In this document: positions 22,683-33,120 of the stretch, in pieces
Layout of the letters: each line of letters starts with the position of its first letter
Numbering within the stretch: position 1 is the first letter of the stretch
Source of the DNA: Cricetomys ansorgei
Taxonomy: Eukaryota; Chordata; Mammalia; Rodentia; Nesomyidae
DNA: 64,000 bases
NCBI GenBank assembly: GCA_026225945.1
Contig: JAMJFZ010000320.1
Span: forward strand, 14,635,501 to 14,699,500
Reading direction: 5' to 3'
Notes under the pieces: generated by a model
Told to the model about the DNA's origin: nothing
Seen by the model: the letters and a program-made list of their open reading frames with translations, nothing else
The model's database searches: none
Translations under genes and position numbers: made by a program

Positions 22683-22762
22683 CTGTGTATGTGTGTGTGT
22701 GTGTGTGTGTGTAATAGATTTGATATTAAACATGTATGTGTGCATATATATATATATATATG
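22683..22762. repeat. (TG)n and (TA)n microsatellites
   Basis: GT repeats at 22,686-22,712 and TA repeats at about 22,745-22,762. Confidence 0.95.
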
Positions 22763-22969
22763 TTTTATCAGTCTGTGAAAGAGACTGTTCAGTAGTACCA
22801 GTGACTTCTTTAGATTGATACAATACTGCAGTGACACAATACCCATGGGATAACTGGTCACAGCTCAGTAAGTGTCAGCCTCTAGTATTACTATTAGAGC
22901 CTTCTTCTTCTGGTTACCATTTTTCACCAACATAGCAGGGAAAAACATTTTTAATTTTACACACACATG

Positions 22970-22974
<5 letters not shown>

Positions 22975-23019
<45 letters not shown>
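22975..23019. repeat. (CA)n microsatellite
   Basis: About 20 uninterrupted CA units. Confidence 0.97.
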
Positions 23020-23020
<1 letters not shown>

Positions 23021-23459
23021 ATCCAACATCGACAATGCAAGCAAAATCATCTCATGTGATTGCTTTTTCTAGACTGGAAGCCAGGTTTTTGTTTAATGTT
23101 AAGATTCATGATGGTATTCCATTTGCCAAGGGAATAAATTTTAAAATGCTGGGCCTGGGTTTTCCCTTTATAAGCCAGGAAATTGAGTTCCTTAGGAATT
23201 ACTGAGTAACCTTGAGTTAGATCTTAGAAAAGCAAATGAAAAAATAAAATGCCTTTATACTGTGAAAACGATTAATGCCTACAGTGTAGAAACACAACCT
23301 AAAATACCAACTTTTCAAAGCCAGCTTGATAGGATCCATGGACAGTGTAGTGTAAATGTTATGATGTTCCTTTCCACTTAAAGCAGATCTTAACTATGCT
23401 TAATGAAATCAAAGTCTGGAAAACGCATTTTCAATACAACTACTAACAAGGCGAAAATA

Positions 23460-23600
23460 ACAATATTAGCAATGCCATTAATAATTATGGCGACAATGAC
23501 AGAGTGCATTTAATAAGCACTCACTACCTTTGTCTCGTTCAATTCTCATGCTTGTGGCTGACCAGACGGATCAGGAGACAAAGCTGAGGGCATGAGTTTG
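23460..23600 (+). mobile_element. MIR SINE, sense
   Basis: 'tgcatttaataagcactcac', 'ttgtctcgttcaattctcat' and 'ggagacaaagctgaggg' follow the MIR core order. Ancient, about 30% diverged by eye. Confidence 0.6.
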
Positions 23601-24024
23601 GTACCTGGAAACCGCATAAAGATGGAAGGAAAAAGATTGACCCATAAGCTTGCCCTATGACTTCCAAATGTACACCCTGGCTGCCATGCACACCATACGC
23701 ATGCATCATACATGCCCATACACACGCATCATGTAAGCACATATGTACAAAACCAATATCAATTTTGAAAGTTTTTTTTTTTTTACTTCTCCTGCTTGTA
23801 CACATTTTATAAGTATGGAGGGGACTAAAAAGTACACAGGAGTGATTTTTAAACCCCAGACCAATCCCAAGAATAAAAGGGGTGAGGATGCACCACCCAG
23901 ATTCCTCTTCAATGAAGGGCTTGCTTTCCCAGCTGCTCAGAGTACTGTTGGGAAGCAGCACTGCCCTGTGTTATGCTCAGCCAAGCTTAGCTACCACACA
24001 ACTCTCTGAGGATTACTTCAGAAA
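23601..24024. other. No gene recognised
   Basis: Unique sequence with a T12 run near 23,773. Overlapping open frames on both strands are without support. Confidence 0.45.
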
Positions 24025-24125
24025 TAGTCAGCAGCCTTGCCCAAGGTCACACCTCTTCCAGGGTGGCCCCTATCCAGTGACAGAATGGATATTGTGGGAA
24101 TTTAAGTCATCTGAGGCCATCTTAG
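24025..24125 (+). mobile_element. MIR SINE fragment, sense
   Basis: 'ccttgcccaaggtcacacct' is the MIR core motif. 'cagtgacagaatggatat' follows where MIR reads 'agtggcagagctggg'. Confidence 0.55.
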
Positions 24126-24374
24126 GACATGATGAGCCCTTGTAGCGTCAGAACCCCTTGTGGGATTCACAGAAACTCTATCTAGTGTGCGCCACAGCTG
24201 GATTTGCTCTTCAGCTTCTTTCCCCGTCTTTCTACAGGTTCTGACCCCAAGGGCACTCCTTGATAAACATTCGACACGCTAAGCTCTGCCTTAAGTCTGT
24301 TTGCTGCCTAGGGAGGCTGGGGTGCAACAACCTGATAATTGCAAGTGCACTACCAACACCAGGTCACTGTTCTG

Positions 24375-24545
24375 TTTTTTTGTTTTGATTTTTCTTTTTT
24401 TTTTTCTTTCCTTTTTTCTTTCTTTTCTTTTTTCTTTTTTTTTTTTTTTTTTTTTTTTTTGAGACAGAGTTCCTCTATGTAGTCCACACTGGCCTTGAAC
24501 TTCTAATTCTCCTAATTCAGCCTCCTAAGAGCTAGACATAAACAT
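24375..24545 (-). mobile_element. B1/B4-like SINE with long T-rich tail, minus strand
   Basis: A T/TTTC-rich stretch of about 85 bp (reversed tail) is followed by 'gagacagagttcctctatgt', 'ccacactggccttgaacttc' and 'cctaagagctagacataaac'. Confidence 0.75.
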
Positions 24546-24691
24546 ATCACATTATTAATAACTTGTCATGAAATTTAATTATTAAATACTGAATTTCAAA
24601 CAAGTTACAAGATTGTTCTCGGTCTTAATCTGCATACTTGTCTGCAGATTAAAGAGAAGAAAGTCATGGAATAAATACTTTTGATCTAACT

Positions 24692-24900
24692 AGGAGCTGG
24701 AGAGATGGCTCAGCAGTTAAGACCAGGTACTACTCTTGCAAAGAACCTGAGTTCAGTTCTCAGCACCCACCTTGGGCAGCTAACAATCACCTGTAATTCT
24801 AGCTCCAGAGGAGCTGACACCTTTTTCTGAACTCATTCCAAGGGTATCTGCATTAACATGTGCGCGCACATACACACACACGTAATAAAAACCTTTAAAA
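24692..24900 (+). mobile_element. B3 SINE
   Basis: 'ggagctggagagatggctca', 'gagttcagttctcagcaccc' and 'taattctagctccagaggag', then CA-rich sequence and TAATAAAA. Confidence 0.92.
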
Positions 24901-25011
24901 ATGGTGGTCTCACTAAGTTCCACCTTACTCCTAACCCTTTTGCCTCTATTTTCAGATTGCTAGGTTACAGACATTGCCACAACACTTGCCTATGACTACA
25001 TTTCTTTCTCT

Positions 25012-25230
25012 CTCTTTTTAAAAATTATTTCACATATGTGAGTGCATTGCCTACAAGTATGTACACATATGATTGGTGCCCACAGAGGTCAGAAGAGAAT
25101 GTCAGATCCCCTGGAGCTGGAGTGACCAGCAATTGTTAGCTGCCTGATACGGGTGCTGGGAACTGAACTCAGATCATCTGCAAGAGCAGTACTTGCTGAT
25201 AACTGTGGCACCATCTCTCCAGCCCCTATT
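25012..25230 (-). mobile_element. B3 SINE, minus strand
   Basis: 'ggtgcccacagaggtcagaa', 'cagatcccctggagctggag', 'tgctgggaactgaactcaga' and 'ccatctctccagcccc'. Confidence 0.93.
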
Positions 25231-25379
25231 CCATTGATTTTATCAAGCAATTTGCTTCAAGATGGTAGAGAATGTGCTAAGAATCCATTTGGACCCACTG
25301 CAACACTTCATCTGCTATTAGGTTTCTTGATCAAGAATAATACTATATAAAGCACCTAATGATTGTAGATAAGTCACTC

Positions 25380-25743
25380 TACAAATCCAAAGATGGTCAT
25401 TTTGGCAGAATCATTGCATGCAGAGAAGGGACACCCATAACCAGAATGTCTAGTCCAGTAAAAGCAAACGACTTTTCACTTGGAAAAAGTCCAGTGTAAT
25501 CAGCTTGCCACCATGTGTTTGGCTGATCATCCTGAACAATACTGCCTTACTGAGGACTTAGTGTTGGTCTCTGATGCTGACAGATTGTGTGCTCAGCAGT
25601 GGCTGTCATAGGTCTGCCTTGGTGAATGGAAGTCCCACTACTGGACCTGGGCATAATCACCTATGCCACCATGGTTTCCATGTTCATGAAGCCTCTAGCA
25701 CGTGACAGGAGTAGCTGGAGAAAGAGGCTGACTGGTACCAGAT
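25380..25743 (-). mobile_element. ERVL-type endogenous retrovirus relic, integrase region, minus strand
   Basis: Read on the minus strand, this stretch follows the start of an ERVL-class integrase. The zinc-binding part lies at roughly 25,540-25,640 and the start of the catalytic domain at 25,380-25,530. Frames are broken by stops and shifts, so nothing is expressed as an intact enzyme. This is an ancient, decayed copy, recognised from the conserved layout. The 5' pol part continues beyond 26,100. Confidence 0.6.
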
Positions 25744-26090
25744 TGTTGTAGAAGTTTATTTTTAGTTATGTATAAAATAATTGTTTTATGCACTTTTGGA
25801 TGGGGGTCTGCCTAGGTCTTGGCATTCTGTATTGTCTGCAGATGTTGGATTTATGCGGGTGATGTTTAATTGCTCATGTTAATAGCTGCATGTGCTATCA
25901 GTAGAACACCTGAGGAGTTCTGTATCAATAAAAACACCTGAGCTCAGACACTTGGGGTTCCACTGTGCCATATGGCATTGGCCATGATGGTGGTCCCCTC
26001 TGCTGAGGTCTGGCAGGGTTCGCACCTCTGAATATGCCTCTGTGTCTTCCTTGGTGAGACTGCACAGTAAGTGTACTACTACACCAGATC
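25744..26090 (-). mobile_element. LTR-like repeat nested in the ERVL relic, family not recognised
   Basis: In minus-strand orientation it ends 'aataaacttctacaaca' (AATAAA, CA terminus). It matches the plus-strand block at 32,312-32,652 over about 340 bases, including 'accctgccagacctcagcag' and 'acagtggaaccccaagt'. It separates two parts of one ERVL relic, so it inserted later. Open frames in both copies share sequence only because the DNA is homologous. Confidence 0.6.
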
Positions 26091-26104
26091 ATCTTATCCA
26101 AATG

Positions 26105-26600
26105 ATTATTAAAATCCTCTTCCGCTGAGCTCACTCTATGTCGAACACTCAGGTGTCCAAAACATCTTCACATTCTTCCTGCATTCCATGAGGTTTTACC
26201 TACAAATGCCTTTCCCTGGACATCCTTGTCACATATTTTTTTAAATTGTGCTTCTTCCGTGACAATCAGGGAAAAGCACTGGCCACAGCCCATGAATTAA
26301 CGTACAATCAAATGTTGGATATTTCTCATGCTAAGCAAAATTAACAATCTGATGTGCCATTTGACATCCTGCCTACTGGGAGGACTCACCTTCACCACAG
26401 CCCTTTAAGGCTATGGCAGAAAGAGACTATGGTGTTGAAGCCGCCCGTGCTTGGATGGTGCCTGTGCAGCACACAGAATCATCAGTCGAGCAAACCCAGC
26501 TGCTTTTTTCTCTGTTGATTCATCACAGAGAGTTTGTATGAGACTATGGGCAGGCTGGGTGATCAGATGGGAGAAATGGGGATCCTTTCATATCTGTGCG
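26105..26600 (-). mobile_element. ERVL-type relic, upstream pol (RNase H-side) region, minus strand
   Basis: 'tcaccacagccctttaaggc' and 'gcttggatggtgcctgtgca' fall where the ERVL RNase H region lies, upstream of integrase on the minus strand. This gives the expected RT/RNase H-to-integrase order. Heavily mutated and non-functional. Confidence 0.5.
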
Positions 26601-26736
26601 TGAATGCAGCTCACTCAATTTAATAACCAAATACTATTTTATAGTATCTTTGTGCCATAATGTAACCTTACTGTTGTAAAAGATTTTAAGCTTATCTACA
26701 AATTTAAAACAAAAACAAAAACAAAAACATGCTACT

Positions 26737-26925
26737 GAGGCCAGGCGGTGGTGCACACACCTTTAGTCCCAGCAGTTGGGAGGCAGAGGCAGTTAGGTCT
26801 CTGAGTTCGAGGCCAGCCTGGTCTACAGAGTGAGTTCCAGGAAAGCTAGGGCTACACAGAGAAACCCTGTCTCAAAAAACAAAGGAATAATAATAATAAT
26901 AATCATAATCATAATCATAATCATG
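26737..26925 (+). mobile_element. B1 SINE, nearly full-length, with (AAT)n tail
   Basis: One of the best-preserved B1 copies here: 'gaggccaggcggtggtgcac', 'gagttcgaggccagcctggt' and 'gagaaaccctgtctcaaaa'. The tail has become (AAT)n and then (AATC)n (26,886-26,923). Confidence 0.97.
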
Positions 26926-27014
26926 CTACTGAACAACCTGACCCATACACATAGTTTCTACAAAACTAGACAACAGAAATTTTATTTATTTATTATTCAT
27001 TTATTTATTTTTGC

Positions 27015-27162
27015 TTTTTTTGTGTTTTTGAGGCAGGGTGTCACTGTGTAGCCTAGAACTCATATTTAGACAAGACTGGCCTCAAACTCATCGAGATTCA
27101 CCTGTCTCTACCTGCTGAGTGCTAGGATTAAAGGTGCGCGCTACCATATCCAGTCACAACAG
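27015..27162 (-). mobile_element. B1 SINE, minus strand
   Basis: 'gaggcagggtgtcactgtgt', 'gactggcctcaaactcatcg' and 'gctaggattaaaggtgcgcg'. Confidence 0.9.
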
Positions 27163-27181
27163 AAATTTTAAAATGAGATTT

Positions 27182-27530
27182 CTAAGACCTATTTCATGAC
27201 TCAGTCAGTAAAGTTCTTTTCATGCACGTGTGAATACCTGAGTTCAGATCTCCAACAACCATGTAAAAGTCAGGACTGGTGTTGTACATCTTTTGACCTA
27301 GCCCTGGGGAGATTTGAGAGAGGGATCCCCATAGCTCACTGGCCAGCCATTCTAGCCAATCAGTGAGCATCCAGCTCAGAGAGATTCTATCTCAAAAAAT
27401 AAGGTGGATAACGATAGAGAAGGACATCTGACACTGACCTTTGGCCTCCACATGTGTATGTGTGGCCTCCACACATACACCCAAACATGAACATACATAT
27501 ACCCTAAACACATATACACAAAAAAGTAAT
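27182..27530 (+). mobile_element. B4-family SINE (RSINE1/B4A-like), long copy
   Basis: 'catgactcagtcagtaaagt', 'ccatagctcactggccagcc', 'tctatctcaaaaaataaggt' and a 'tggcctccacacatacaccc' tail match the long B4A layout. Confidence 0.75.
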
Positions 27531-27611
27531 TTGAAATAAAAGTAGGTTTTGTTTTGTTTTTTATTAACTGTGGCAACTACATTTCACTGCCCTAAAACAA
27601 AGACACAACAA

Positions 27612-27720
27612 GAGACAAATGTGTGGTGGTGCATGCCTGTAATCCTAGCACTTGGATAACTGAGGAGGCCAGCCTGACTTAGAAGACAGCAAGACTCTGC
27701 CTCAATTAAGAGAGAGAGTA
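27612..27720 (+). mobile_element. B1/B4-like remnant
   Basis: 'tgtgtggtggtgcatgcctg', 'taatcctagcacttggataa' and 'caagactctgcctcaatta', internally deleted. Confidence 0.65.
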
Positions 27721-27804
27721 GGAGGGAGGGAATGACATCAAAGGACCATTTTGACATCTGTTACAGATTTTCTTGACCACTGAGGGAAAACAAAACAAAA
27801 ACAC

Positions 27805-28200
27805 GCTAGCTAGTTTTATGTCAACTTGACACAAGCTAGAGACATTTGAAAAGAAGTAACCTCAATTGAGAAAATGCCCCCATAAAACTGGCCTTGTAGG
27901 CAAGTCTGTAGGGCATTTTCTTGATTAGTGATTGATGTGGGAGGGCCCCGCCCACTGTGGGCGGTGCTACCTGGGCTAGTGGTCCCGAGTGCTATAGGAT
28001 GGGCCAACTGAACATCCATGGAGAACAAAAACCAGTGCACAAGCACTCCTCCATGGCCTCTGCTTCAGTTACTGCCTCCAGGTTCCTTCAGTGGCAGATT
28101 GTGATGTGAAGCTATTGTAAGCTTAAATAAACCCTTTCCTATCCAAGTTGCTTTTGGTCATGGCATTTTATCATAGCAAAGGAAAACCTAACTAAGACAG
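27805..28200 (+). mobile_element. LTR-like rodent repeat (probable ERVL-MaLR group), plus strand
   Basis: 'atgtcaacttgacacaagct', 'cattttcttgattagtgatt', 'tccatggcctctgcttcagt' and 'cttaaataaaccctttccta' (AATAAA), ending 'aacctaactaagaca'. Same family as 9,505 and 47,490, which lie in opposite orientation. Subfamily name not verified. Confidence 0.75.
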
Positions 28201-28510
28201 AAGCTAATATAATTCAAGATTTTGTGTGTGTGTGTGTGTGTGTGTGTTGTCAGCCTATGCACCAAGAGCTAACACCTGAACTAGCAAAGGAACAATTTTC
28301 TATCTGTGGTTTCGAGGTGGCATAGTAACCATCATCACCAGATAAATTTTGGGTATTCAACTATTGGAATAGAGTCAAACTTGTTCAAAATTATTCCGTT
28401 ATCTGTCAGTACAACTTCACAAGTTACTTAATAAATCAGTTAACTAGTTGGTAAGTTTTACTATTATTTTCATTATATTAGGTAGGTCAATCTTGTAAAT
28501 AAGTATTTAA

Positions 28511-28610
28511 GAGCCAGGCATGGTGGCACATGCTTATAAGCACTCAAGGAAACTGACACTATTGTGAGTTTGAGGCCAGTTTGGACTTATAAGATTTTAT
28601 CTTTTAAAAA

Positions 28611-28647
<37 letters not shown>

Positions 28648-28690
28648 ATGTATATATATATGATATATATATGATACATATATATATTCT
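28511..28690 (+). mobile_element. B1/B4-like SINE with (TA)n tail
   Basis: 'agccaggcatggtggcacat' and 'gtgagtttgaggccagtttg', then 'ttatcttttaaaaaatt', followed by about 70 bases of TA-rich repeat (28,615-28,690). Confidence 0.75.
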
Positions 28691-29149
28691 TCAAACCAAC
28701 AGAAGTCTTATTGTCTTAAAATTAGTTCACAGGTTGAAGGTTAGTTGTGGTTAAACCTCCCCCCCAGTTCCCCAAAGTCTCTTCTCATACTTCTATATAA
28801 TAGCATATCCTTTCTAACTTTACGAAACGATCAGTCTTAATACATATACTTTGGCTGGAGAGTCTGAGAACTTCAGCTTTCTGCTTACCACAGTTGTGCC
28901 GACAAGTCACTCCACAAGTATCCTTTTTATTTCCCTTTTTCCATTATCTAATTCCAGCTCTTGCATATGTGTCTCACGATGGTTTGCTTTTCTTTGTATA
29001 TTTCTCAGTTGAGTCTTAGGACTGTGAGCTTCTCCACCCAGTTTGCTAAGGCATTCTCTACTGACTATTCAGCCACATCTCATACATCCCTCCTCTTTTT
29101 CCAAGTCCTTTCTTCTTTCTCTCATTCTGATCCCCTCCTTTTACTTTTT
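28691..29149. other. No gene recognised
   Basis: Pyrimidine-leaning unique sequence. Open frames are short and unsupported. Confidence 0.4.
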
Positions 29150-29345
29150 CTTAAAGATTTATTTTATTTTATTTTATATGTATGAGTGTTTTGCCTGGTG
29201 GCCACGGAAGCCAAAAGAAGGTGCCACATTCCCTGGAACTAGAACTATAGATACCTGTGAACCACCGTGTGGGTACTAGGAACTGAACCTGGGTCCTCTG
29301 CCAAAGCAACAAGTGCTCTTAACTGCTGAGCCATCTCTCCAGACC
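29150..29345 (-). mobile_element. B2/B3 SINE, minus strand
   Basis: 'aaagatttattttattttat', 'gtgggtactaggaactgaac' and 'ctgagccatctctccagacc'. Confidence 0.93.
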
Positions 29346-29865
29346 TGTTTTTACTTTTTAACTGTAATCTTCTATAGATGTAACAATCTCTAAAATCTGT
29401 AGACCTGCACGGCATCCCAAAATTCCTTCTTAGCCACTTCACCTGCCTACAGTTTTCTTTGCCTCATCCTTATCCACTCTACTTCCCTCCCATTCATAAT
29501 CTTGTTAACTAAAATTGAAATAGTCTCCATATTATCCTTGATGGTTTATCCTTCAACAGTTACTGAGTTCAAAAAGGCCGCTGTTACTAACTTGCTAGCA
29601 TGACATTTGTATAGTGCTAAGAATATCAAGCAGTTGTGGTTGTAAAATATCCTAAAGTGTCGGTAACAACTAGAAATGTCTTATAGATGTCTTTTCTCTT
29701 AGACGAGCTTTCTCTGCAACCCATGAACTTCCTGCACTTTGTTCCTTCTATTTGCTAACTCTGAAAAATTGATCCTTTTTTCTTCTCCCATCCTGGTGGA
29801 GCTATCCATTACCTTAACTCCCATTATCATTATATCCTTGCCTTTCTAAAGTTTCACTCCTCACG
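29346..29865. other. No gene recognised
   Basis: Unique-looking sequence, possibly including very old repeat that I cannot assign. Confidence 0.4.
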
Positions 29866-29869
29866 TGTT

Positions 29870-30225
29870 ATTGTGTTCTGAACATGAGATTACCCCATGG
29901 GCGCAAGTGTTTGAACATTTGGTCCTCACTGCAGCGCTGTTTTGTGGAATCTTTATAAAGAAGAGCCAAACTGGAAGAAGTAGTTCATGGAGAAGAACTT
30001 GGAGCTTTTACTGCTGGCTTCCACTTCCTTCTCATGCCCTGCTTCCCGAATGCAGATACAATTTGGCTAGCCAGCTTTCTGATCTTGTCACCACACCTCC
30101 CTGCCTTGGTGGACTGTAACCCCATGGTTACAATAATAACAATTACAATTACAAAATAAACAATTTATCTCTTAAGTTATTCTTCAGGATCTTTTATCAC
30201 AGCAATGAGAGCAACTAAGACACAT
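29870..30225 (+). mobile_element. LTR-like repeat (probable MaLR/ERVL), plus strand
   Basis: 'caagtgtttgaacatttggt', 'cctccctgccttggtggact', 'acaaaataaacaatttatct' and 'ttatcacagcaatgagagca', ending 'actaagaca'. A sibling family of the 27,805 element, with the same terminal module. Confidence 0.65.
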
Positions 30226-30339
30226 GAGTGTCATTAAATAACATAGTTTCATTCTGCCCACTCTTAAACTGTAGTCTTTGCTCTTATTTCTTCTGTTTAG
30301 ATTGTTGCTGGCAGCTATAATTTGTCCATTTTCATTACT

Positions 30340-30545
30340 ATGTGTCTTAGGGTTTCTATTGCTCAGCCTGGTTCAGGCTTATGAAATCTCATAGCCTACC
30401 CTCAGTGACATACTTCCTCCAAAAAGACCACACCTACTCAAGCAAGGGCACACCTCCTAGTCCTTCTCAAGCAGTGTCACTCCCTGATGACTAAGCATCC
30501 AAATATATGAGCCTAATGGGGCCATTCTTATTCAAACCACCGCAG
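30340..30545 (-). mobile_element. LTR-like repeat, internally deleted, minus strand
   Basis: Starts 'tgtcttagggtttctattgc' and ends 'cattcttattcaaaccaccg'. The middle retains 'cctcagtgacatacttcctc' and 'ctccctgatgactaagcatc'. Same family as 46,985 (+) and 49,034 (-). Confidence 0.65.
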
Positions 30546-30576
30546 TATGTAATTGTCTTTTTAATAAATGTACTAC

Positions 30577-30765
30577 ATGGGCAACCAGATGAATCGGTGA
30601 GTAAAGGCACTTGCTGTCAAGCTGTTGACCTGAGTTTGATCCCCAAGGACCACATGGTAGAAGGAGAGAACCGACCCCTCTAGGTGTCCTCTAACCTCCA
30701 CACACGCACCATGACGCAAGCGCTCTTCCCTACACGCATAAATAAATTAATGTGAAAAACAGTAA
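30577..30765 (+). mobile_element. B4-family SINE (RSINE1-like)
   Basis: 'gatgaatcggtgagtaaagg', 'gacctgagtttgatccccaa', 'acatggtagaaggagagaac' and 'tgtcctctaacctccacaca', with an AATAAATTAA tail. Confidence 0.85.
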
Positions 30766-30779
30766 GTACATTACATGTT

Positions 30780-30870
30780 ATTCCCCTATGGTTCAGCTAG
30801 TGGGCATTTTTGCTGTTTCTGTTTGAGGAGTGCTATAAAGAATTCTGCTGTGAACACTGTTTAGAGAACA
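30780..30870 (-). mobile_element. L1M fragment, minus strand
   Basis: 'gtgggcatttttgctgtttc' and 'ctataaagaattctgctgtg' match the antisense of old L1 ORF2 3' sequence. Interrupted by the next B3. Confidence 0.55.
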
Positions 30871-31125
30871 ATAGGAGCTGGAAATGTGGTTCAGTGGTTA
30901 AGAGCACATACTACTCTTCCAGAGGGCCTGGGTTCAGTATTTCCAGCATCTACAGTACTTGGAGCACAACCACCTACAACGTCAGCTCTGGGTAATCAGA
31001 CATTGTGGCCCCTGTGAACACCTACACTCATGTGCATATGAACGCAAGTGCACACACACACGCACACACACACACACACACACACAATTTAAAAAATAAA
31101 TAAATTGCCTTTGGCTGAAAAAATC
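30871..31125 (+). mobile_element. B3 SINE inserted in L1M
   Basis: 'ggagctggaaatgtggttca', 'agagcacatactactcttcc' and a (CA)n-rich tail at 31,049-31,086, then AAATAAATAAATT. Confidence 0.9.
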
Positions 31126-31870
31126 TTAGATGAACAATAGTAATGCAGGTAAACAGCACATTGCTGGTGTGGAATCAGTGTGTCGGAGGACACGCTTATC
31201 TTCAGCTCCGCTTGTGAATTAGAGCCATGTTCGCTATGCCACTCCGCACGCACAGGAGCTACCGGCCTCTGGCCTCAGCTATCCTCGACTCTCTCCGATG
31301 TCTTCACTTTGCAGAGCTGCTGGTTTTGAGTGGATTTAGACCTCTGTGTCCTTATTAGAAGCGAAGCTGTATGCCTTTTGTCACATGTTCTGTTTGCACA
31401 CCTACTTTTATGGACTCCCCCCCCCACCCCTTTTGCATCTTTTTTTCTAGGGAGCGACTTTTGACGGTGTCAGTGTTAGGGGTTCTTTTCTCTGGGTGCT
31501 GGCACTTGATTAGCAATATTATTTGCCAGTTCGTGTATTCATTTTGTGTATTTTTGTAGTATTTTCTGAGAATGTGAATACAATAATCTTAATATACTCC
31601 AAGAATTCTGTGTCTTGTTTTATCTAGCTTTCTTTTTTTTTTTAAATCCTTGAGGTATTCTCTCATGCTATCTGCAAAAAGCTTAGCAGTTTTGGCTTTG
31701 TGATTTTGAGTTGTCAATCCTTGTGCAGCTGATTTTTGCCTGTGGTTTAGGGTTGGGTTCAATCTTTTCCCACATAGAAGACACCGTTGTTCTAGCATCA
31801 TTTATTTTTTGAGATCTATTTACTGAGAGGAGGACGAATGCTTCAGCCATTTTTTTCTCTCTTTAATGCA
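31126..31870 (-). mobile_element. L1M ORF2 relic, minus strand, resumed
   Basis: Antisense old-L1 landmarks appear in order: 'cgcttatcttcagctccgct', 'tgtcacatgttctgtttgca', 'ttgtgcagctgatttttgcc' and 'tctagcatcatttatttttt'. Reading continues across the B3 insertion. No intact frame. Confidence 0.65.
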
Positions 31871-32311
31871 AGGGTAGAAATCCTCTGAGCCTGGATTCAA
31901 TTACTTCCAGTTCAAAAAGAACAAGAAAAGATTATATATTCTTGTATATAAATTAATGGGGGAACCGGGTGTGGTGGCATATGTCAGCAGACCTTTTTAT
32001 TTAGGGGCTGTTATCGGGGATTCAGAGGTCTGAGACTATAACGGGCAACATGGAAAGATGGATAAACATATTGCTGGCCTTATTGTCCTAAATTTAATCA
32101 AATTCAATAAGTACTCAGGAAGCAAATTATTTTATAATGCTTATTTCACACCTTAAAGTTATCCTTGCTTAATTCTATACTTGTTTGATTATCTTTGTGG
32201 TCTTTTTAATAACTAAGCTTCGAGTGCTTTATTCTCAAGGCTTTGGCACCATGGAGGCTATAGCTGTATCTTACAAACCTCACCCTACTCTAACAGCACC
32301 TTCACACTTGA
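31871..32311. other. No gene; faint B1/B4 trace
   Basis: 'gaaccgggtgtggtggcata' near 31,965 hints at a decayed B1-type copy. The rest is unique. Confidence 0.4.
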
Positions 32312-32652
32312 CTACACTAATACGCCTACTGTGGCAGCTCACCAGAAGACACCGAGGCATTCTCATAGGTGCAAACCCTGCCAGACCTCAGCAGAGGGAG
32401 CCACTGTCATGGTAAGCACCATCCTGAACAGTGGAACCCCAAGTATCTCATTTCAAGGGTTTGTATTGACACCTAAGCTCTTCGGGTGTTCTATTGATAG
32501 CACGTGCAGACCACAAGGAATCAAACATCTTTTACATAAAGCCAACACCTGCACCTTCAGACAATACAAAATGCCAAGGCCTAGGCAGCCCCTCACCCAA
32601 CAGTGTACAAGACAACTATTTTTAACATAACTAAAAATAAACTTCTACAACA
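32312..32652 (+). mobile_element. LTR-like repeat, second copy, family not recognised
   Basis: Matches the reverse complement of 25,744-26,090 through 'tgccagacctcagcagaggg', 'aacagtggaaccccaagtat', 'gtgttctattgatagcac' and the terminal 'ataaacttctacaaca'. AATAAA lies about 15 bases before a CA end, as in an LTR. There is no partner LTR in direct orientation in this window, so it is a solo copy. Confidence 0.6.
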
Positions 32653-32965
32653 CTTGACTTTCTTCTACAGCCCTTCTATTATGGCTACCTCATTTGAAGA
32701 ATTCAACATTAAGCCCACATTTATCTGGTTTATATTTCTTCCACTCCCCAGACATGTTCTCCTAGGAGGCAGCCTGATCTTTACCCATGCCCATGTCTTC
32801 TCCAATACTCTAGTCCTGCCTTCTCCAGACTTAGAAGTCCTAAGATCTTGTCATTTTTCCTTGATGTCCTAATTTTATATCCTTTATCTTATTTGCTCTT
32901 CTGAAGTAATTGATTGATACTTTGATTTTAAAACTGACCAGCTGAAATTAAAATATCATTTCCTG
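32653..32965. other. No recognised feature
   Basis: Unique sequence. Confidence 0.4.
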
Positions 32966-33120
32966 CCAGGTGGTGGTGGTTCACGGCTTTAATGCCAGCA
33001 CTCTGGAGGCAGGCACTGGAGGCAGGCAGAGACAACAGGATCTCTGAGTTTAAGGCCAGCCTGGTCTACAGAGTGAGTTCCAGGACAGGCAGGGTTACCT
33101 TGTCTCAAAACACAAAACAA
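32966..33120 (+). mobile_element. B1 SINE with short internal duplication
   Basis: 'gccaggtggtggtggttcac' and a doubled 'ctggaggcaggcactggagg', then 'ggccagcctggtctacagag' and 'accttgtctcaaaacac'. Confidence 0.93.

Noticed and set aside
25925..26134. Two distant open frames sharing the peptide segment GANPARPQQR (minus strand here; plus strand near 32,360)
   Set aside because: The similarity comes from two copies of the same LTR-like DNA repeat, not from a conserved gene.
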